This document shows positions 1-8,475 of a stretch of 19,176 nucleotides of DNA, one piece after another. Source of the DNA: Chromatiales bacterium (lineage in GTDB: Bacteria; Pseudomonadota; Gammaproteobacteria; UBA6429; Thiohalophilaceae); NCBI GenBank assembly GCA_027057985.1, contig JALUTJ010000526.1, forward strand, positions 1-19,176, written 5' to 3'. Within the stretch, counting starts at the first letter, position 1. Each line of letters begins with the position of its first letter. Below the pieces are notes generated by a model. That model made no database searches. It saw only the letters and a list, made by a program, of their open reading frames with translations, and was not told the DNA's origin. The translations under genes were made by a program, and so were the position numbers.

Positions 1-2207
1 ATGAAGAAGCCCTGATGTCACGCTGCCATAAGGTTGAAGGTCATGAAGGCAAGGGTCCGATCTCCATTGTTATCTGGACTACCACACCGTGGACCTTGCC
101 CGCCAATCAGGCGGTGGCGGTTAATCCTGAGTATGAATATGCCGTGGTGCAGTGTGATGGTGTTGCCGCGCATGTGCCGGAGCGGCTGATCATTGCCCAG
201 GATCTGCTTACCGATACCATGGGGCGTTATGACGTGGATGATTATCATGTCGTTGCCTATTGCAAGGGCGAAGATCTTGAAGGTCTTAAAGTCATGCACC
301 CGTTCTATGATCGTGAAGTACCGATTATTTGTGGTGACCATGTCACGCTGGATGCCGGTACCGGTGCGGTGCACACTGCGCCGGGTCATGGCCAGGAAGA
401 CTATGCAGTAGGCCTGAAATACCATCTTAAAGTCGATAACCCGGTTGATACCGATGGCAAGTTTATCGAAGGTACGCCACTGTTTGCCGGGCAACATGTG
501 TTCAAGGCCAATGAAAGTGTGCTCGAAGTGCTCAAAGCCCGCAATAAGCTGGTACAGGAAGAAAGCATCCGCCACAGTTACCCGCATTGCTGGCGGCATA
601 AGAGCCCGATTATTTTCCGCGCTACACCGCAGTGGTTTATCAGTATGGAGCAGAATAACCTGCGCAATGACTGTATCGATGCCATCCGGCAAACAAAGTG
701 GATGCCATCATGGGGTGAAGCACGAATCGTTGGTATGGTCGAAAACAGCCCGGACTGGTGTATCTCGCGGCAGCGTAGCTGGGGGGTGCCCATTCCGTTG
801 TTCGTCAACAAAAAAACCGGCAAGCTGCATGAAAACACCGAGGCCATTTTGCAAAAGGTGGCGGATGATATCGAAGAGAAGGGTATCAATGCCTGGTTTG
901 AATCGGCGGCAGAAAAATACCTGGGCGAAGAAGCGGATCAGTATGAAAAGTCCAGTGATATTCTCGATGTCTGGTTTGACTCGGGTGTATCGCACCATGT
1001 TGTGCTGCATGAACGTGAAGGACTAAAAGACTATCCGGTAGCAGATCTGTATCTTGAAGGATCGGATCAGCATCGTGGCTGGTTCCAGTCTTCACTGAAA
1101 ACTGCCATTGCCATGTATAAAAAGCCACCTTATAAGTCGGTGCTGACGCATGGCTTTACCGTGGATGCGAAAGGACAGAAGATGTCCAAGTCAAAAGGAA
1201 ACGTCGTCGCCCCGCAGAAACTGATTAAAAGTCTGGGTGCCGATATCCTGCGCCTGTGGGTTGCTTCAACAGACTACAGTGGCGAGATGACTGTTTCCGA
1301 TGAAATCGTCAAGCGTACCGCCGATGCCTATCGCCGTATCCGTAACACGGCTCGATTCCTGTTATCCAACCTGCATGGCTTTGATCCGGCAAGGGACAGT
1401 GTTGCCGAAGAGAAGATGCTGTCACTGGATAAATGGGCGGTTGCCTATAGTGAACAGTTACAGCAAAAGCTGGTAGAAACCTATGGCACTTATGAGTTCC
1501 ATCAGATATATCAGCAGTTACATAACTTCTGTGCTGGTGAAATGGGCAGTTTCTATCTCGATATTATCAAGGATCGTCAGTACACCACCCAAGCGGATTC
1601 ACTGGCACGTCGCTCCTGTCAGACCGCGATGTACCATATTCTCGAGGCCATGGTACGCTGGCTGGCACCAATTTGCAGTTTTACCGCGGATGAAATCTGG
1701 TCCTTTATGCCGGGAGATCGTAATGAGTCGGTCTTCCTCAATAGCTGGTATGCATTGCCACAGGTGTTTGAAAATAAAGATAGCCTGGATAGCAGTATGA
1801 CATTCTGGAAGCAGGTCACCGAGGTGCGTGAGTATGTCAACAAGGAACTCGAAGCACTGCGAGTCGCTGGTGAAATCGGCTCAGGTCTTGCTGCGGAAGT
1901 CGAGCTGTATTGTGGTCGTGAAATTTATGATCTACTGGCACAACTCGGTGATGAGCTGCGCTTTGTACTGATTACCTCGGAAGCACGCATCGAACTGGTA
2001 AAAGAAGAACCGCCCAAAGAAGCGCAACATTACACACTTTCCAGTAATGATGAAATCTGGGTTGCGGTTTCCGCTTCGCCACATGAAAAGTGTGTACGCT
2101 GCTGGCATCATCGTGAAGATGTCGGCAAGGATGCAAAACATCCTGAACTCTGTGGCCGCTGCATCGAAAATATCGAGGGTAAAGGTGAAAAGCGTTTATA
2201 CGCTTAA
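1..2207 (+). CDS. ileS: Isoleucine--tRNA ligase, 3' part (5' end outside window)
   Basis: Class Ia aminoacyl-tRNA synthetase that charges tRNA-Ile in the cytoplasm and edits mischarged valine. The reading frame is open from the left edge (first whole codon at 3), so the ATG at 15 is internal. About 734 residues are visible; the family is usually about 930-940, so roughly 200 N-terminal residues with the HIGH motif are missing. Visible parts in order: the CP1 editing domain with the threonine-rich TTTPWTLPANQA and the GTGAVHTAPGHGQEDY motif; the catalytic-core segments WGVPIPLF and DVWFDSGVSH; the KMSKS loop at 1179-1193; the anticodon-binding helical domain; and a C-terminal zinc finger with two CxxC pairs (cysteine codons at 2091, 2100, 2151 and 2160). 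It ends 18 bases before lspA, as expected for the ileS-lspA operon. The identification is secure. Confidence 0.97.
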   Translation, partial: EEALMSRCHKVEGHEGKGPISIVIWTTTPWTLPANQAVAVNPEYEYAVVQCDGVAAHVPERLIIAQDLLTDTMGRYDVDDYHVVAYCKGEDLEGLKVMHPFYDREVPIICGDHVTLDAGTGAVHTAPGHGQEDYAVGLKYHLKVDNPVDTDGKFIEGTPLFAGQHVFKANESVLEVLKARNKLVQEESIRHSYPHCWRHKSPIIFRATPQWFISMEQNNLRNDCIDAIRQTKWMPSWGEARIVGMVENSPDWCISRQRSWGVPIPLFVNKKTGKLHENTEAILQKVADDIEEKGINAWFESAAEKYLGEEADQYEKSSDILDVWFDSGVSHHVVLHEREGLKDYPVADLYLEGSDQHRGWFQSSLKTAIAMYKKPPYKSVLTHGFTVDAKGQKMSKSKGNVVAPQKLIKSLGADILRLWVASTDYSGEMTVSDEIVKRTADAYRRIRNTARFLLSNLHGFDPARDSVAEEKMLSLDKWAVAYSEQLQQKLVETYGTYEFHQIYQQLHNFCAGEMGSFYLDIIKDRQYTTQADSLARRSCQTAMYHILEAMVRWLAPICSFTADEIWSFMPGDRNESVFLNSWYALPQVFENKDSLDSSMTFWKQVTEVREYVNKELEALRVAGEIGSGLAAEVELYCGREIYDLLAQLGDELRFVLITSEARIELVKEEPPKEAQHYTLSSNDEIWVAVSASPHEKCVRCWHHREDVGKDAKHPELCGRCIENIEGKGEKRLYA

Positions 2208-2225
2208 GGCCGGGGTAAAAATCTC

Positions 2226-2702
2226 ATGTTGAAATGGACCTGGCTGAGTGTGATCGTTGTCATACTGGATCAGCTGACAAAAAATATTGCGCTCAATGTT
2301 CTGGAACCGTATCAGCCGGTTGCGGTGATGCCGGTGTTCAACTGGACTTTAATGTTCAATACCGGTGCTGCTTTTAGTTTTTTGCATGATGCCGGAGGCT
2401 GGCAACGCTGGTTCTTTGCCCTGGTCGCGGTTATAGTGAGTATCGTTATTATTGCCTGGATGAAACGCCTGCAGGACAATGAAAAAGGTCAGGCGATTGC
2501 GCTGGCCATGATTCTCGGTGGGGCCGTGGGTAACGTGATTGATCGTCTTTATCTCGGCCATGTTATCGACTTTATCGATGTGTATTACAAAAATGCACAC
2601 TGGCCGGCCTTTAATCTTGCCGACTCGGCAATCAGTCTTGGCGTGGCGATTATTGTTATTGATAGCCTGCGGCAAATGCGTGCAGAGAAAAAACAGGATT
2701 GA
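2226..2702 (+). CDS. lspA: Lipoprotein signal peptidase (signal peptidase II)
   Basis: Inner-membrane aspartyl protease that removes the signal peptide of diacylglyceryl-modified prolipoproteins. The 158-residue length is normal. There are four hydrophobic segments (about 5-22, 62-80, 90-105 and 132-147). The family motifs are present: DQLTK near residue 15, FNTGAAFS at 44-51, GNVIDR at 102-107, VIDF with catalytic Asp115, and FNLAD with catalytic Asp133. The 18-residue spacing of the two aspartates matches E. coli LspA. The ATG lies 18 bases after the ileS stop, with a purine-rich GGGG stretch upstream, so translation within one operon transcript is likely. The stop codon comes 3 bases before the fkpB start. 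Confidence 0.97.
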   Translation: MLKWTWLSVIVVILDQLTKNIALNVLEPYQPVAVMPVFNWTLMFNTGAAFSFLHDAGGWQRWFFALVAVIVSIVIIAWMKRLQDNEKGQAIALAMILGGAVGNVIDRLYLGHVIDFIDVYYKNAHWPAFNLADSAISLGVAIIVIDSLRQMRAEKKQD

Positions 2703-2705
2703 TTC

Positions 2706-3158
2706 ATGGGTGATGTAGAAGCATTGACAATCGGACATGGTAGTGAAGTGACCATGCATTTTTCCCTTACACTGGAAGACGGTACCGTGGCCGATGCGAC
2801 TGTTGATGGCGAACCCATGACCTTTACCATGGGCGATGGCACCATGGTAGAAGGCCTGGAGATGGTATTGTATGGTCTGAAGGTGGGTGACAAGCAAAGC
2901 CTTTCTATCGAACCACGTGATACCTTTGGTTTCCCGGATGAAGAAAATATACATACTCTGCCTCGCTCCGAGTTCAGTGATGAGATGAAGATCGAAGAAG
3001 GTATGATAATTGGCTTTTCAACCCCGTCGGGTGAAGAAATTCCCGGTGCCATTCTTGAAATTGGTGATGACGAGGTGAAGGTAGATTTCAATCATCCGCT
3101 CGCGGGTCACGAAGTGGTCTTTACCGTTGAAATTCTTGATATCAAACCTGCTGTCTGA
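2706..3158 (+). CDS. fkpB: FKBP-type peptidyl-prolyl isomerase, SlpA-like
   Basis: Cytoplasmic prolyl cis-trans isomerase and chaperone of the SlyD/FkpB group. At 150 residues it matches FkpB, and it lacks the histidine-rich tail of SlyD. The FKBP half-domain at the N-terminus (GSEVTMHFSLTLEDGTVAD), the MVEGLEMVLYGLKVGDK segment, and the insert-in-flap region beginning DTFGFPDEENIHTLPRSEF are all recognisable, followed by the returning FKBP strand ending VEILDI. The ATG starts 3 bases after the lspA stop, with AGGA at 2695-2698 as ribosome binding site, so translational coupling is likely. The ileS-lspA-fkpB-ispH order is the standard gammaproteobacterial one and supports fkpB over slyD. Confidence 0.93.
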   Translation: MGDVEALTIGHGSEVTMHFSLTLEDGTVADATVDGEPMTFTMGDGTMVEGLEMVLYGLKVGDKQSLSIEPRDTFGFPDEENIHTLPRSEFSDEMKIEEGMIIGFSTPSGEEIPGAILEIGDDEVKVDFNHPLAGHEVVFTVEILDIKPAV

Positions 3159-3177
3159 AAAGTAAAGCGAGACTATC

Positions 3178-4134
3178 GTGTCAGATTCTGAATTTCCACA
3201 ACAGGTTATCCTGGCTAATCCACGCGGTTTTTGCGCCGGTGTCGATCGCGCCATTGATATTGTGCAGCGTGCACTGGAAATCTATGGAGCACCGATTTAT
3301 GTACGGCATGAAGTGGTACACAACCGCTTTGTGGTGGATGAATTACGCAACAAGGGTGCTATCTTCGTCGATGAACTGGATGAGGTACCGGATAATGCCA
3401 CGGTGATCTTCAGTGCCCACGGGGTATCACAGCAGGTAAGAAAAGAAGCCGAACGGCGCAAGCTAAAAGTTTTTGATGCCACCTGTCCACTGGTGACCAA
3501 GGTGCACCTGGAAGTAGTGCGTTTCAGCAAGGCCGGGCAGGAATGTATTCTAATTGGGCATGTTGGTCATCCAGAAGTGGAAGGCACCATGGGGCAGTTC
3601 GATGAAAGTGCCGGGGGTAAAATGTACCTGGTTGAAAATATCGAAGACGTACAACGGCTTGAGGTCAGAAATCCACAACAGCTCAGTTATGTTACCCAGA
3701 CAACCCTGTCGATGGACGATACGGCCGGTATTATCGATGCTCTAAGGCAACGCTTCCCGGCAATCCAGGGCCCAAAAAAAGATGATATCTGTTATGCCAC
3801 TCAGAACCGGCAGGATGCAGTAAAAAATCTGGCTGCAGAAACCGAGCTGGTGCTGGTGGTTGGCTCACCCAACAGCTCTAATTCCAATCGCCTGCGGGAA
3901 GTGGCCGAGCGCATGGGCACTGAAGCCTACCTGGTGGATAACGAATCAGAAATCGATAAAGCGTGGCTACAGGGCAAGACACGTATTGGGCTGACAGCCG
4001 GTGCCTCAGCCCCTGCTGAACTGGTGGAGAATGTGATCAGCCGCCTCAGAGAATGGGGAGTGGAGTGTGTAATTAATCAGCAGGGCAGGGAAGAAAACAT
4101 TATTTTCTCCCTGCCCAGAGCATTACAGAAATAA
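3178..4134 (+). CDS. ispH: 4-hydroxy-3-methylbut-2-enyl diphosphate reductase
   Basis: Last enzyme of the MEP isoprenoid pathway; a cytoplasmic iron-sulfur reductase that turns HMBPP into IPP and DMAPP. The 318-residue length is standard. The three cluster cysteines are Cys19 ([11 protein letters not shown]), Cys103 ([11 protein letters not shown]) and Cys205 ([11 protein letters not shown]). Substrate-binding His48, His81 and His131, catalytic Glu133 (GHPEVEGT) and the [10 protein letters not shown] loop are present, with offsets consistent with E. coli numbering. The start is a GTG 19 bases after the fkpB stop; the purine-rich GCGAGA upstream is only a weak ribosome binding site. The final codons form a strong inverted repeat (see the 4083-4116 entry). 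The gene converges on the small minus-strand gene that ends 7 bases away. Confidence 0.97.
   Translation: MSDSEFPQQVILANPRGFCAGVDRAIDIVQRALEIYGAPIYVRHEVVHNRFVVDELRNKGAIFVDELDEVPDNATVIFSAHGVSQQVRKEAERRKLKVFDATCPLVTKVHLEVVRFSKAGQECILIGHVGHPEVEGTMGQFDESAGGKMYLVENIEDVQRLEVRNPQQLSYVTQTTLSMDDTAGIIDALRQRFPAIQGPKKDDICYATQNRQDAVKNLAAETELVLVVGSPNSSNSNRLREVAERMGTEAYLVDNESEIDKAWLQGKTRIGLTAGASAPAELVENVISRLREWGVECVINQQGREENIIFSLPRALQK
4083..4116. terminator. Long hairpin in the 3' end of ispH, possible bidirectional stop for converging operons
   Basis: GGGCAGGGAAGAAAA (4083-4097) faces TTTTCTCCCTGCCC (4103-4116) across a 5-base loop: about 14 paired bases with a single bulged A. It lies inside the last codons of ispH and just downstream of the stop of the converging minus-strand operon (4142). 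No clear run of T follows on either strand, so it is not a textbook intrinsic terminator. Its place between two converging operons is what suggests the role. Confidence 0.35.
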
Positions 4135-4141
4135 AATTTAT

Positions 4142-4441
4142 TTAGTGAGTATTTTTTAAGAAATTTAGGGCGTTCTTATTACCTTTCATACTGGCTTGCT
4201 TGATATAGTTGAATCCCTTTTTCTTGTCACGTTTTACAGCCTTGCCTTCCAAATATAACAGTCCCATATAATATTCTGCACAGGCATTACCTTTAAGTGC
4301 ATCAGCCCACACCAGTGATTTTACCAGTGAATACTTTTTGTTTTTATAATAATAAGCGGCTTCCTCACAGTTGCCGGCATGGACTCCGGTAGATGTAATA
4401 AGCAGACTCAGGCTAAATATACTAAAGATAAGTTTTTTCAT
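4142..4441 (-). CDS. Small exported Sel1-repeat protein at the end of the pilin operon
   Basis: A 99-residue protein I cannot name. It has a clear signal peptide (MKKL, hydrophobic core 5-18, likely cleavage after VHA at residue 22), so the mature protein of about 77 residues should be periplasmic or secreted. The mature part has two cysteines (25 and 54), which could form a disulfide. Residues 53-95 match one Sel1-type tetratricopeptide repeat (AEYYMGLLYLEGKAVKRD, then KGFNYIKQASMKGNKNAL), a helical-hairpin protein-binding module; residues 24-50 could be a degenerate first repeat. It starts 18 bases after pilE with a good ribosome binding site (CGAGGAAAA), so it is probably transcribed with the pilin operon. 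It is strongly basic (many Lys). A role in pilus assembly or adhesion is only a guess from position. Confidence 0.75.
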   Translation of the reverse strand: MKKLIFSIFSLSLLITSTGVHAGNCEEAAYYYKNKKYSLVKSLVWADALKGNACAEYYMGLLYLEGKAVKRDKKKGFNYIKQASMKGNKNALNFLKNTH

Positions 4442-4459
4442 GATTTTTTTCCTCGAGAA

Positions 4460-4879
4460 TTAATTGCTCCAGCAGCGGTTCAGTGTACCATTTCCACTCG
4501 TGGTAAAGCCTTTCTGTCCCAGATGATCCAGTGTCAGCGTAGTACACTCGGTATCATCAGCCTGTGCTCCTTTAGGGCTCGCTGTCAGGGTAAAGGTATC
4601 GGTTGTTAGCACGGAAGTAATGTTGTAATACTTCTTTTCAGATTCAGCAATATGGGTGCAGTCATTACCATTTTTATCGATATAACCACCGACATCTGAG
4701 TAACACTGCTGCAGCTCTTTACTGGCATTCAATAGCGCAGCGATACCATCACTGCGGCGGTTTTTGGTCATTTGCCGTTCATAGGCAGGCCAGGCGACCG
4801 CCGCGAGTATGGCAATAATGCCAATCGTGACCATCAGCTCGATTAAGGAAAAGCCAGTCTGTCTGTTTACGTTTTTCAT
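4460..4879 (-). CDS. pilE: Minor type IV pilin PilE
   Basis: A type IV pilin-like protein of 139 residues, inserted in the inner membrane before assembly into the pilus. A 9-residue leader ends in Gly before the PilD cleavage site, giving mature FSLIELMVTIGIIAILAAVA with Glu5, followed by the usual hydrophobic helix and a charged KNRRSDG stretch. Cysteines at 59 and 69, and a second pair enclosing the C-terminal loop (DTECTTLTLDHLGQKG ... NRCWSN), fit minor pilin PilE, as does its position directly downstream of pilY1. It starts 22 bases after the pilY1 stop, with AGAGGA upstream at somewhat long spacing. With FimU/FimT, PilV, PilW and PilX it should form the priming tip complex. The adjacent gene pilY2 of P. 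aeruginosa is absent here. Confidence 0.9.
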   Translation of the reverse strand: MKNVNRQTGFSLIELMVTIGIIAILAAVAWPAYERQMTKNRRSDGIAALLNASKELQQCYSDVGGYIDKNGNDCTHIAESEKKYYNITSVLTTDTFTLTASPKGAQADDTECTTLTLDHLGQKGFTTSGNGTLNRCWSN

Positions 4880-4901
4880 ACTTTAATACGGTCCTCTTAC
4901 A

Positions 4902-7900
4902 TTAAAGATCATCGGCATAGATTTCCTTCCATGACATCCGACCTTCACGCTGGTTCTTACCAATATTAACCATGCGGACATTGATATTACCTTCTGAGTC
5001 CGGGGTGTACTGTTTTTCACCGAGGAAGGTGGATTCTGCCGGTATGGCAAAGACCTTAACTCCCACAGGATTATTGCCATTTTGCTGATCCTGGACATTG
5101 ATAACACCGTCATTATTCAGGTCGAATACCTGTTTGTCAGGCTCACCACCATTGATCAGGTTAACCGACATCAGCCAGCCATTACCACCGGCATAGCATT
5201 TGCGGCTATCCGGTATCATGGTATTGAAGAATACGATATCACTACGAATCTTTGGATTAACCACGATACGTTCCCCATCGCTGCCTGTTACATCCAGATC
5301 AATATACCAGCCATTATCATTGCTGTTCAGGGTAGCGACAGGTGTTGCGATTCTTCTTACCAGTCCGGTACAGCCTGCAGCAGCACAGGTCTCTTCTACC
5401 AGGCTTTGCTGTTTAAATTTATCGGCATTTTTACGCGGATCCAGGCCCCAATTACTACGGCCATTGCTCAGGGCATTATAGTCTCTTACTCCGTAGAGTG
5501 TCTGTACCTGGGTATCCGTAATATCATTAGCCGTTAAGTATTGCCCTGTGCCAAATACCACCAGCAGGTCATCCCTTCCGGTTGATGCAGGGTCGCGTGA
5601 TACCACTGGCTTGACGGTAATAGGCTGACGAACAGCTGGACTTGCATTATCTTTCGTGGTCATGATGGGTGAGGCATTGGCCAGACCCCAGTTGGTAGTC
5701 ACGGTATTGCAGAGCCCTGTACCTGACTGATAGTCACAGAGATCAAAGGCCCACAGATTACCATAGAGGTCACCGGCATAAACACGGTCGGCCACCTTGT
5801 CACTATTTAAATCAACCACGGCTGGGCTGGAAAGACCATTACAGTCTGTTGTTGAACCGACACCGGTATCAAACTCAAGATAGTCGGTGCCTGCAGTCCA
5901 GGTGCCATCGATACCCCCGTCGAGAAAGACCACGAATAGCTTTGCCTTACAGTCTCCCGGGGTTGGGTTATCACTACTGTTATAACCATTGCCAAAGATG
6001 GCAGCAAAACGGCCATTATTCATCATGGCAATAACGGGCTTACTAAAAGTTTTACCCAGGTTGGGATGGGTAAATTCCCATTCAACCAGTTCTTTGGCAT
6101 TGGCTTCAGAAAAACGACTCGGGTCGGTTACATCCAGCATATACATGGTATTACCACCGGCACCCTGGCCACCGACCAGTACAGTACGCCATTCTTTACT
6201 TGAGGTTGCAACACCCGAGGAATCCTTATGATAGATATAAACATCACTGAGGGAAGGATTCAGGTCAACATAAAAGCGATGCTGGTAATTGGGATCGGCC
6301 AGGTAATGCAGCCCCTGGGTATTTGCCGAAGAGAATGTACCAGTTGGAATATAGGCCAGTACTTCTTCACCGGCATCAGCAGAGTTGTTTACCGGATCGG
6401 TTTGCATGGTACGGAAACCATGCAGCATGCCATCATTGGCAGCTACATATACAACAGGCATTCTGTCCTTGATGGAAGACATTGCCCAGGTGGAATAGGT
6501 GTTGTCGGGGTCAGCGGTGGTAGCTGGTGGTTCCGGGAATGGTGCAGTAATTGGCCAGCCAAGGGAAGGTTTACCAACATAAATCGGGCTGGAGTTGACA
6601 ATATCACCAAGAACATTAGTACGAATCCGGAAATCGATACTACTGGTTTTATTCTCATGGGTTCGATCGCCACGCAGATAGGCAATCAGCGTTTCGATAT
6701 AGGTCTGATTTTCACTTTTTTTGCTGCTGTCTGCTGCGGTAGTGGCATCACAGGGCCAGGGAATGGCATGGCTGGCACAGAGGTCGTCAACCAGATCCTT
6801 GGGAATTTCATAACTATTGGTTGTTGAGGTTATCGTGGTGTAATCTGCTGGTGCTTCAAAAGCGATACCGGATTGCTTCACCGGGTTGAAGGTCAGGATA
6901 TTACGTGAAGAAGGACTCTGGTTGTCCAGCATATCTTCTGCACGCCAGCAGTTATCATCACCTAAAGTACAGCCAGTAAGAATTTCACCGGTAAAGCCAT
7001 CCAGCGGAATGGAATGGAGTTTACCACTCCAGCGCTGGGTATTGAATAGTGCCTGGTAAACTGCACTCTGACTACTCAGGGTACTGGAGTTAAAGGTTAC
7101 TGCCGCCGCAGTTCCAGACTGGGCATCAACGCTGGCCTGAATATTGGCCAGTACGGACTGTAATTCCGTAGTTGAAGAGGCATAGTAGCTTTCACCACCA
7201 CCCTGTCGTCCTGCATCCTTGATTAGTTGCAGATTCTGGATTTGCTGGTCGGCAAAACCAATGGTGTAGGTAATCAGGTTATTTTTGTATGCCTGACCTT
7301 TTTTATCATTGAGATCCGGGCGCAGATCGACCTCATAAAGTGCCTGGGCCACATCATCCCAGTAATCTGAGTCCGGGCCAGGATCATAATCTTTGGTATC
7401 ACGAATACCACAGTTGTAGCTACCGGCTGCCTGGGCAGCAGCGGTACAGTCCTGATCATAATCTCTCAGGTGGACATCAACATTACGATCCCATGTTGGG
7501 AAGCCATCGGTGAGCATAACTACAAAGTTTTTCTGGCAGTAATATTTGATTGGCCCAGCCAGGGTAATACGATTTGCCAGCAGGGTGGTACAGGCGATAT
7601 CTTCTCTCAGCCCCGCTGGAGTATCGGTAGGCAGATTATCATCTGGATGAATGGTGATATTGGTATTGGAGAGTCCACCACAGGTACCTGAACTGCTGCC
7701 ATTGGTACCATCCCCATTTGAAAAATAACGGCCAAGGTCACGCAGGGTTTCCGAAAGTGGTGTACTACCATTTGCTACAATATTATTTACTGCATTTTTT
7801 AGTGTGGTCTGGAAGGCTGAGGTAATCGGTTGAATGGCAACATCGATTTGTGCCCCTAGATCCCCGTCAAACTCTGACAGACCGACATTGATATTCTTGA

Positions 7901-8465
7901 GAGTATCGATAAGACCATTGAGTGAAACCTGTGCTACTTCGATCCGGTTACGAGCTCCTGGTTTATAGCCTTTACCGGCCCAGGTATCTGTACCAGAATC
8001 AGTGGTGGTATCAAAATACCAGTTTAAGTAAGCCCCGCTATAGGGAACACTTGGCCAGCCCCATCTAATATCCAGAAGAGTATTCAGGTTGGCGTTATAG
8101 GTCAGAGCTGGGTCAAAACACCAGGTACTATTTCCACTATTGCCCAGAGGCCTGACATCACCATTGAAATCAATTTCAGGCAGGCCGCCAACGATATTAA
8201 GCTCAACTTCATTACCTCCTGGAATAAGTGAATTTGAATTACTACAGGTATAACTATAGCTGGTAGGGACAGGCTCTGGAGAAATAATATTCATTGAACC
8301 GGAGGAGTCGATAACAAACATGACATTGGAAGGCGCACTGGCCGATGTCTGCAGGGGTTCACTGGAGATAACACCCGGGGCAGCAGAGAGCAAACCCGGT
8401 AAGGTCAATAACAGGACTGAGCCGATAAGCCATTGTGTTTTCTTGAAGAGTTGATGCTTGTTCAT
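4902..8465 (-). CDS. pilY1: Type IV pilus tip adhesin and biogenesis protein PilY1
   Basis: Large exported pilus-tip protein needed for pilus extension, adhesion and, in P. aeruginosa, surface sensing. At 1187 residues its length is normal. Signal peptide 1-29 (KKTQWLIGSVLLLTLPGLLSAA). A von Willebrand A domain follows: FVIDSSGSMNI with MIDAS residues Asp53, Ser55 and Ser57, then VVMLTDGFP (316-323) and ITYTIGFAD (398-406). Residues from about 610 onward form the PilC-type beta-propeller, starting LGDIVNSSPIYVG and VVYVAANDGMLHGF. The calcium loop is DLNSDKVAD (885-893) followed by RVYAGDLYGNLWAFDL. A second EF-hand or dockerin-like loop, DLNNDGVINVQD, lies at 1115-1126. The C-terminus GRMSWKEI is typical. 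AAGGAG (8472-8477, complement) is a strong ribosome binding site and overlaps the pilX stop. The many aromatic and Asn/Gly/Ser residues fit an extracellular protein. Confidence 0.96.
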   Translation of the reverse strand: MNKHQLFKKTQWLIGSVLLLTLPGLLSAAPGVISSEPLQTSASAPSNVMFVIDSSGSMNIISPEPVPTSYSYTCSNSNSLIPGGNEVELNIVGGLPEIDFNGDVRPLGNSGNSTWCFDPALTYNANLNTLLDIRWGWPSVPYSGAYLNWYFDTTTDSGTDTWAGKGYKPGARNRIEVAQVSLNGLIDTLKNINVGLSEFDGDLGAQIDVAIQPITSAFQTTLKNAVNNIVANGSTPLSETLRDLGRYFSNGDGTNGSSSGTCGGLSNTNITIHPDDNLPTDTPAGLREDIACTTLLANRITLAGPIKYYCQKNFVVMLTDGFPTWDRNVDVHLRDYDQDCTAAAQAAGSYNCGIRDTKDYDPGPDSDYWDDVAQALYEVDLRPDLNDKKGQAYKNNLITYTIGFADQQIQNLQLIKDAGRQGGGESYYASSTTELQSVLANIQASVDAQSGTAAAVTFNSSTLSSQSAVYQALFNTQRWSGKLHSIPLDGFTGEILTGCTLGDDNCWRAEDMLDNQSPSSRNILTFNPVKQSGIAFEAPADYTTITSTTNSYEIPKDLVDDLCASHAIPWPCDATTAADSSKKSENQTYIETLIAYLRGDRTHENKTSSIDFRIRTNVLGDIVNSSPIYVGKPSLGWPITAPFPEPPATTADPDNTYSTWAMSSIKDRMPVVYVAANDGMLHGFRTMQTDPVNNSADAGEEVLAYIPTGTFSSANTQGLHYLADPNYQHRFYVDLNPSLSDVYIYHKDSSGVATSSKEWRTVLVGGQGAGGNTMYMLDVTDPSRFSEANAKELVEWEFTHPNLGKTFSKPVIAMMNNGRFAAIFGNGYNSSDNPTPGDCKAKLFVVFLDGGIDGTWTAGTDYLEFDTGVGSTTDCNGLSSPAVVDLNSDKVADRVYAGDLYGNLWAFDLCDYQSGTGLCNTVTTNWGLANASPIMTTKDNASPAVRQPITVKPVVSRDPASTGRDDLLVVFGTGQYLTANDITDTQVQTLYGVRDYNALSNGRSNWGLDPRKNADKFKQQSLVEETCAAAGCTGLVRRIATPVATLNSNDNGWYIDLDVTGSDGERIVVNPKIRSDIVFFNTMIPDSRKCYAGGNGWLMSVNLINGGEPDKQVFDLNNDGVINVQDQQNGNNPVGVKVFAIPAESTFLGEKQYTPDSEGNINVRMVNIGKNQREGRMSWKEIYADDL

Positions 8466-8475
8466 AATAAGCTCC

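Noticed and set aside
18..692. 224-residue open frame on the minus strand opposite ileS
   Set aside because: No domain, no ribosome binding site, and fully antisense to the clear ileS editing and catalytic domains; it exists because of ileS codon composition.
6228..6827. 199-residue open frame on the plus strand inside pilY1
   Set aside because: Antisense to the well-conserved PilY1 propeller; low-complexity composition and no recognisable motif.
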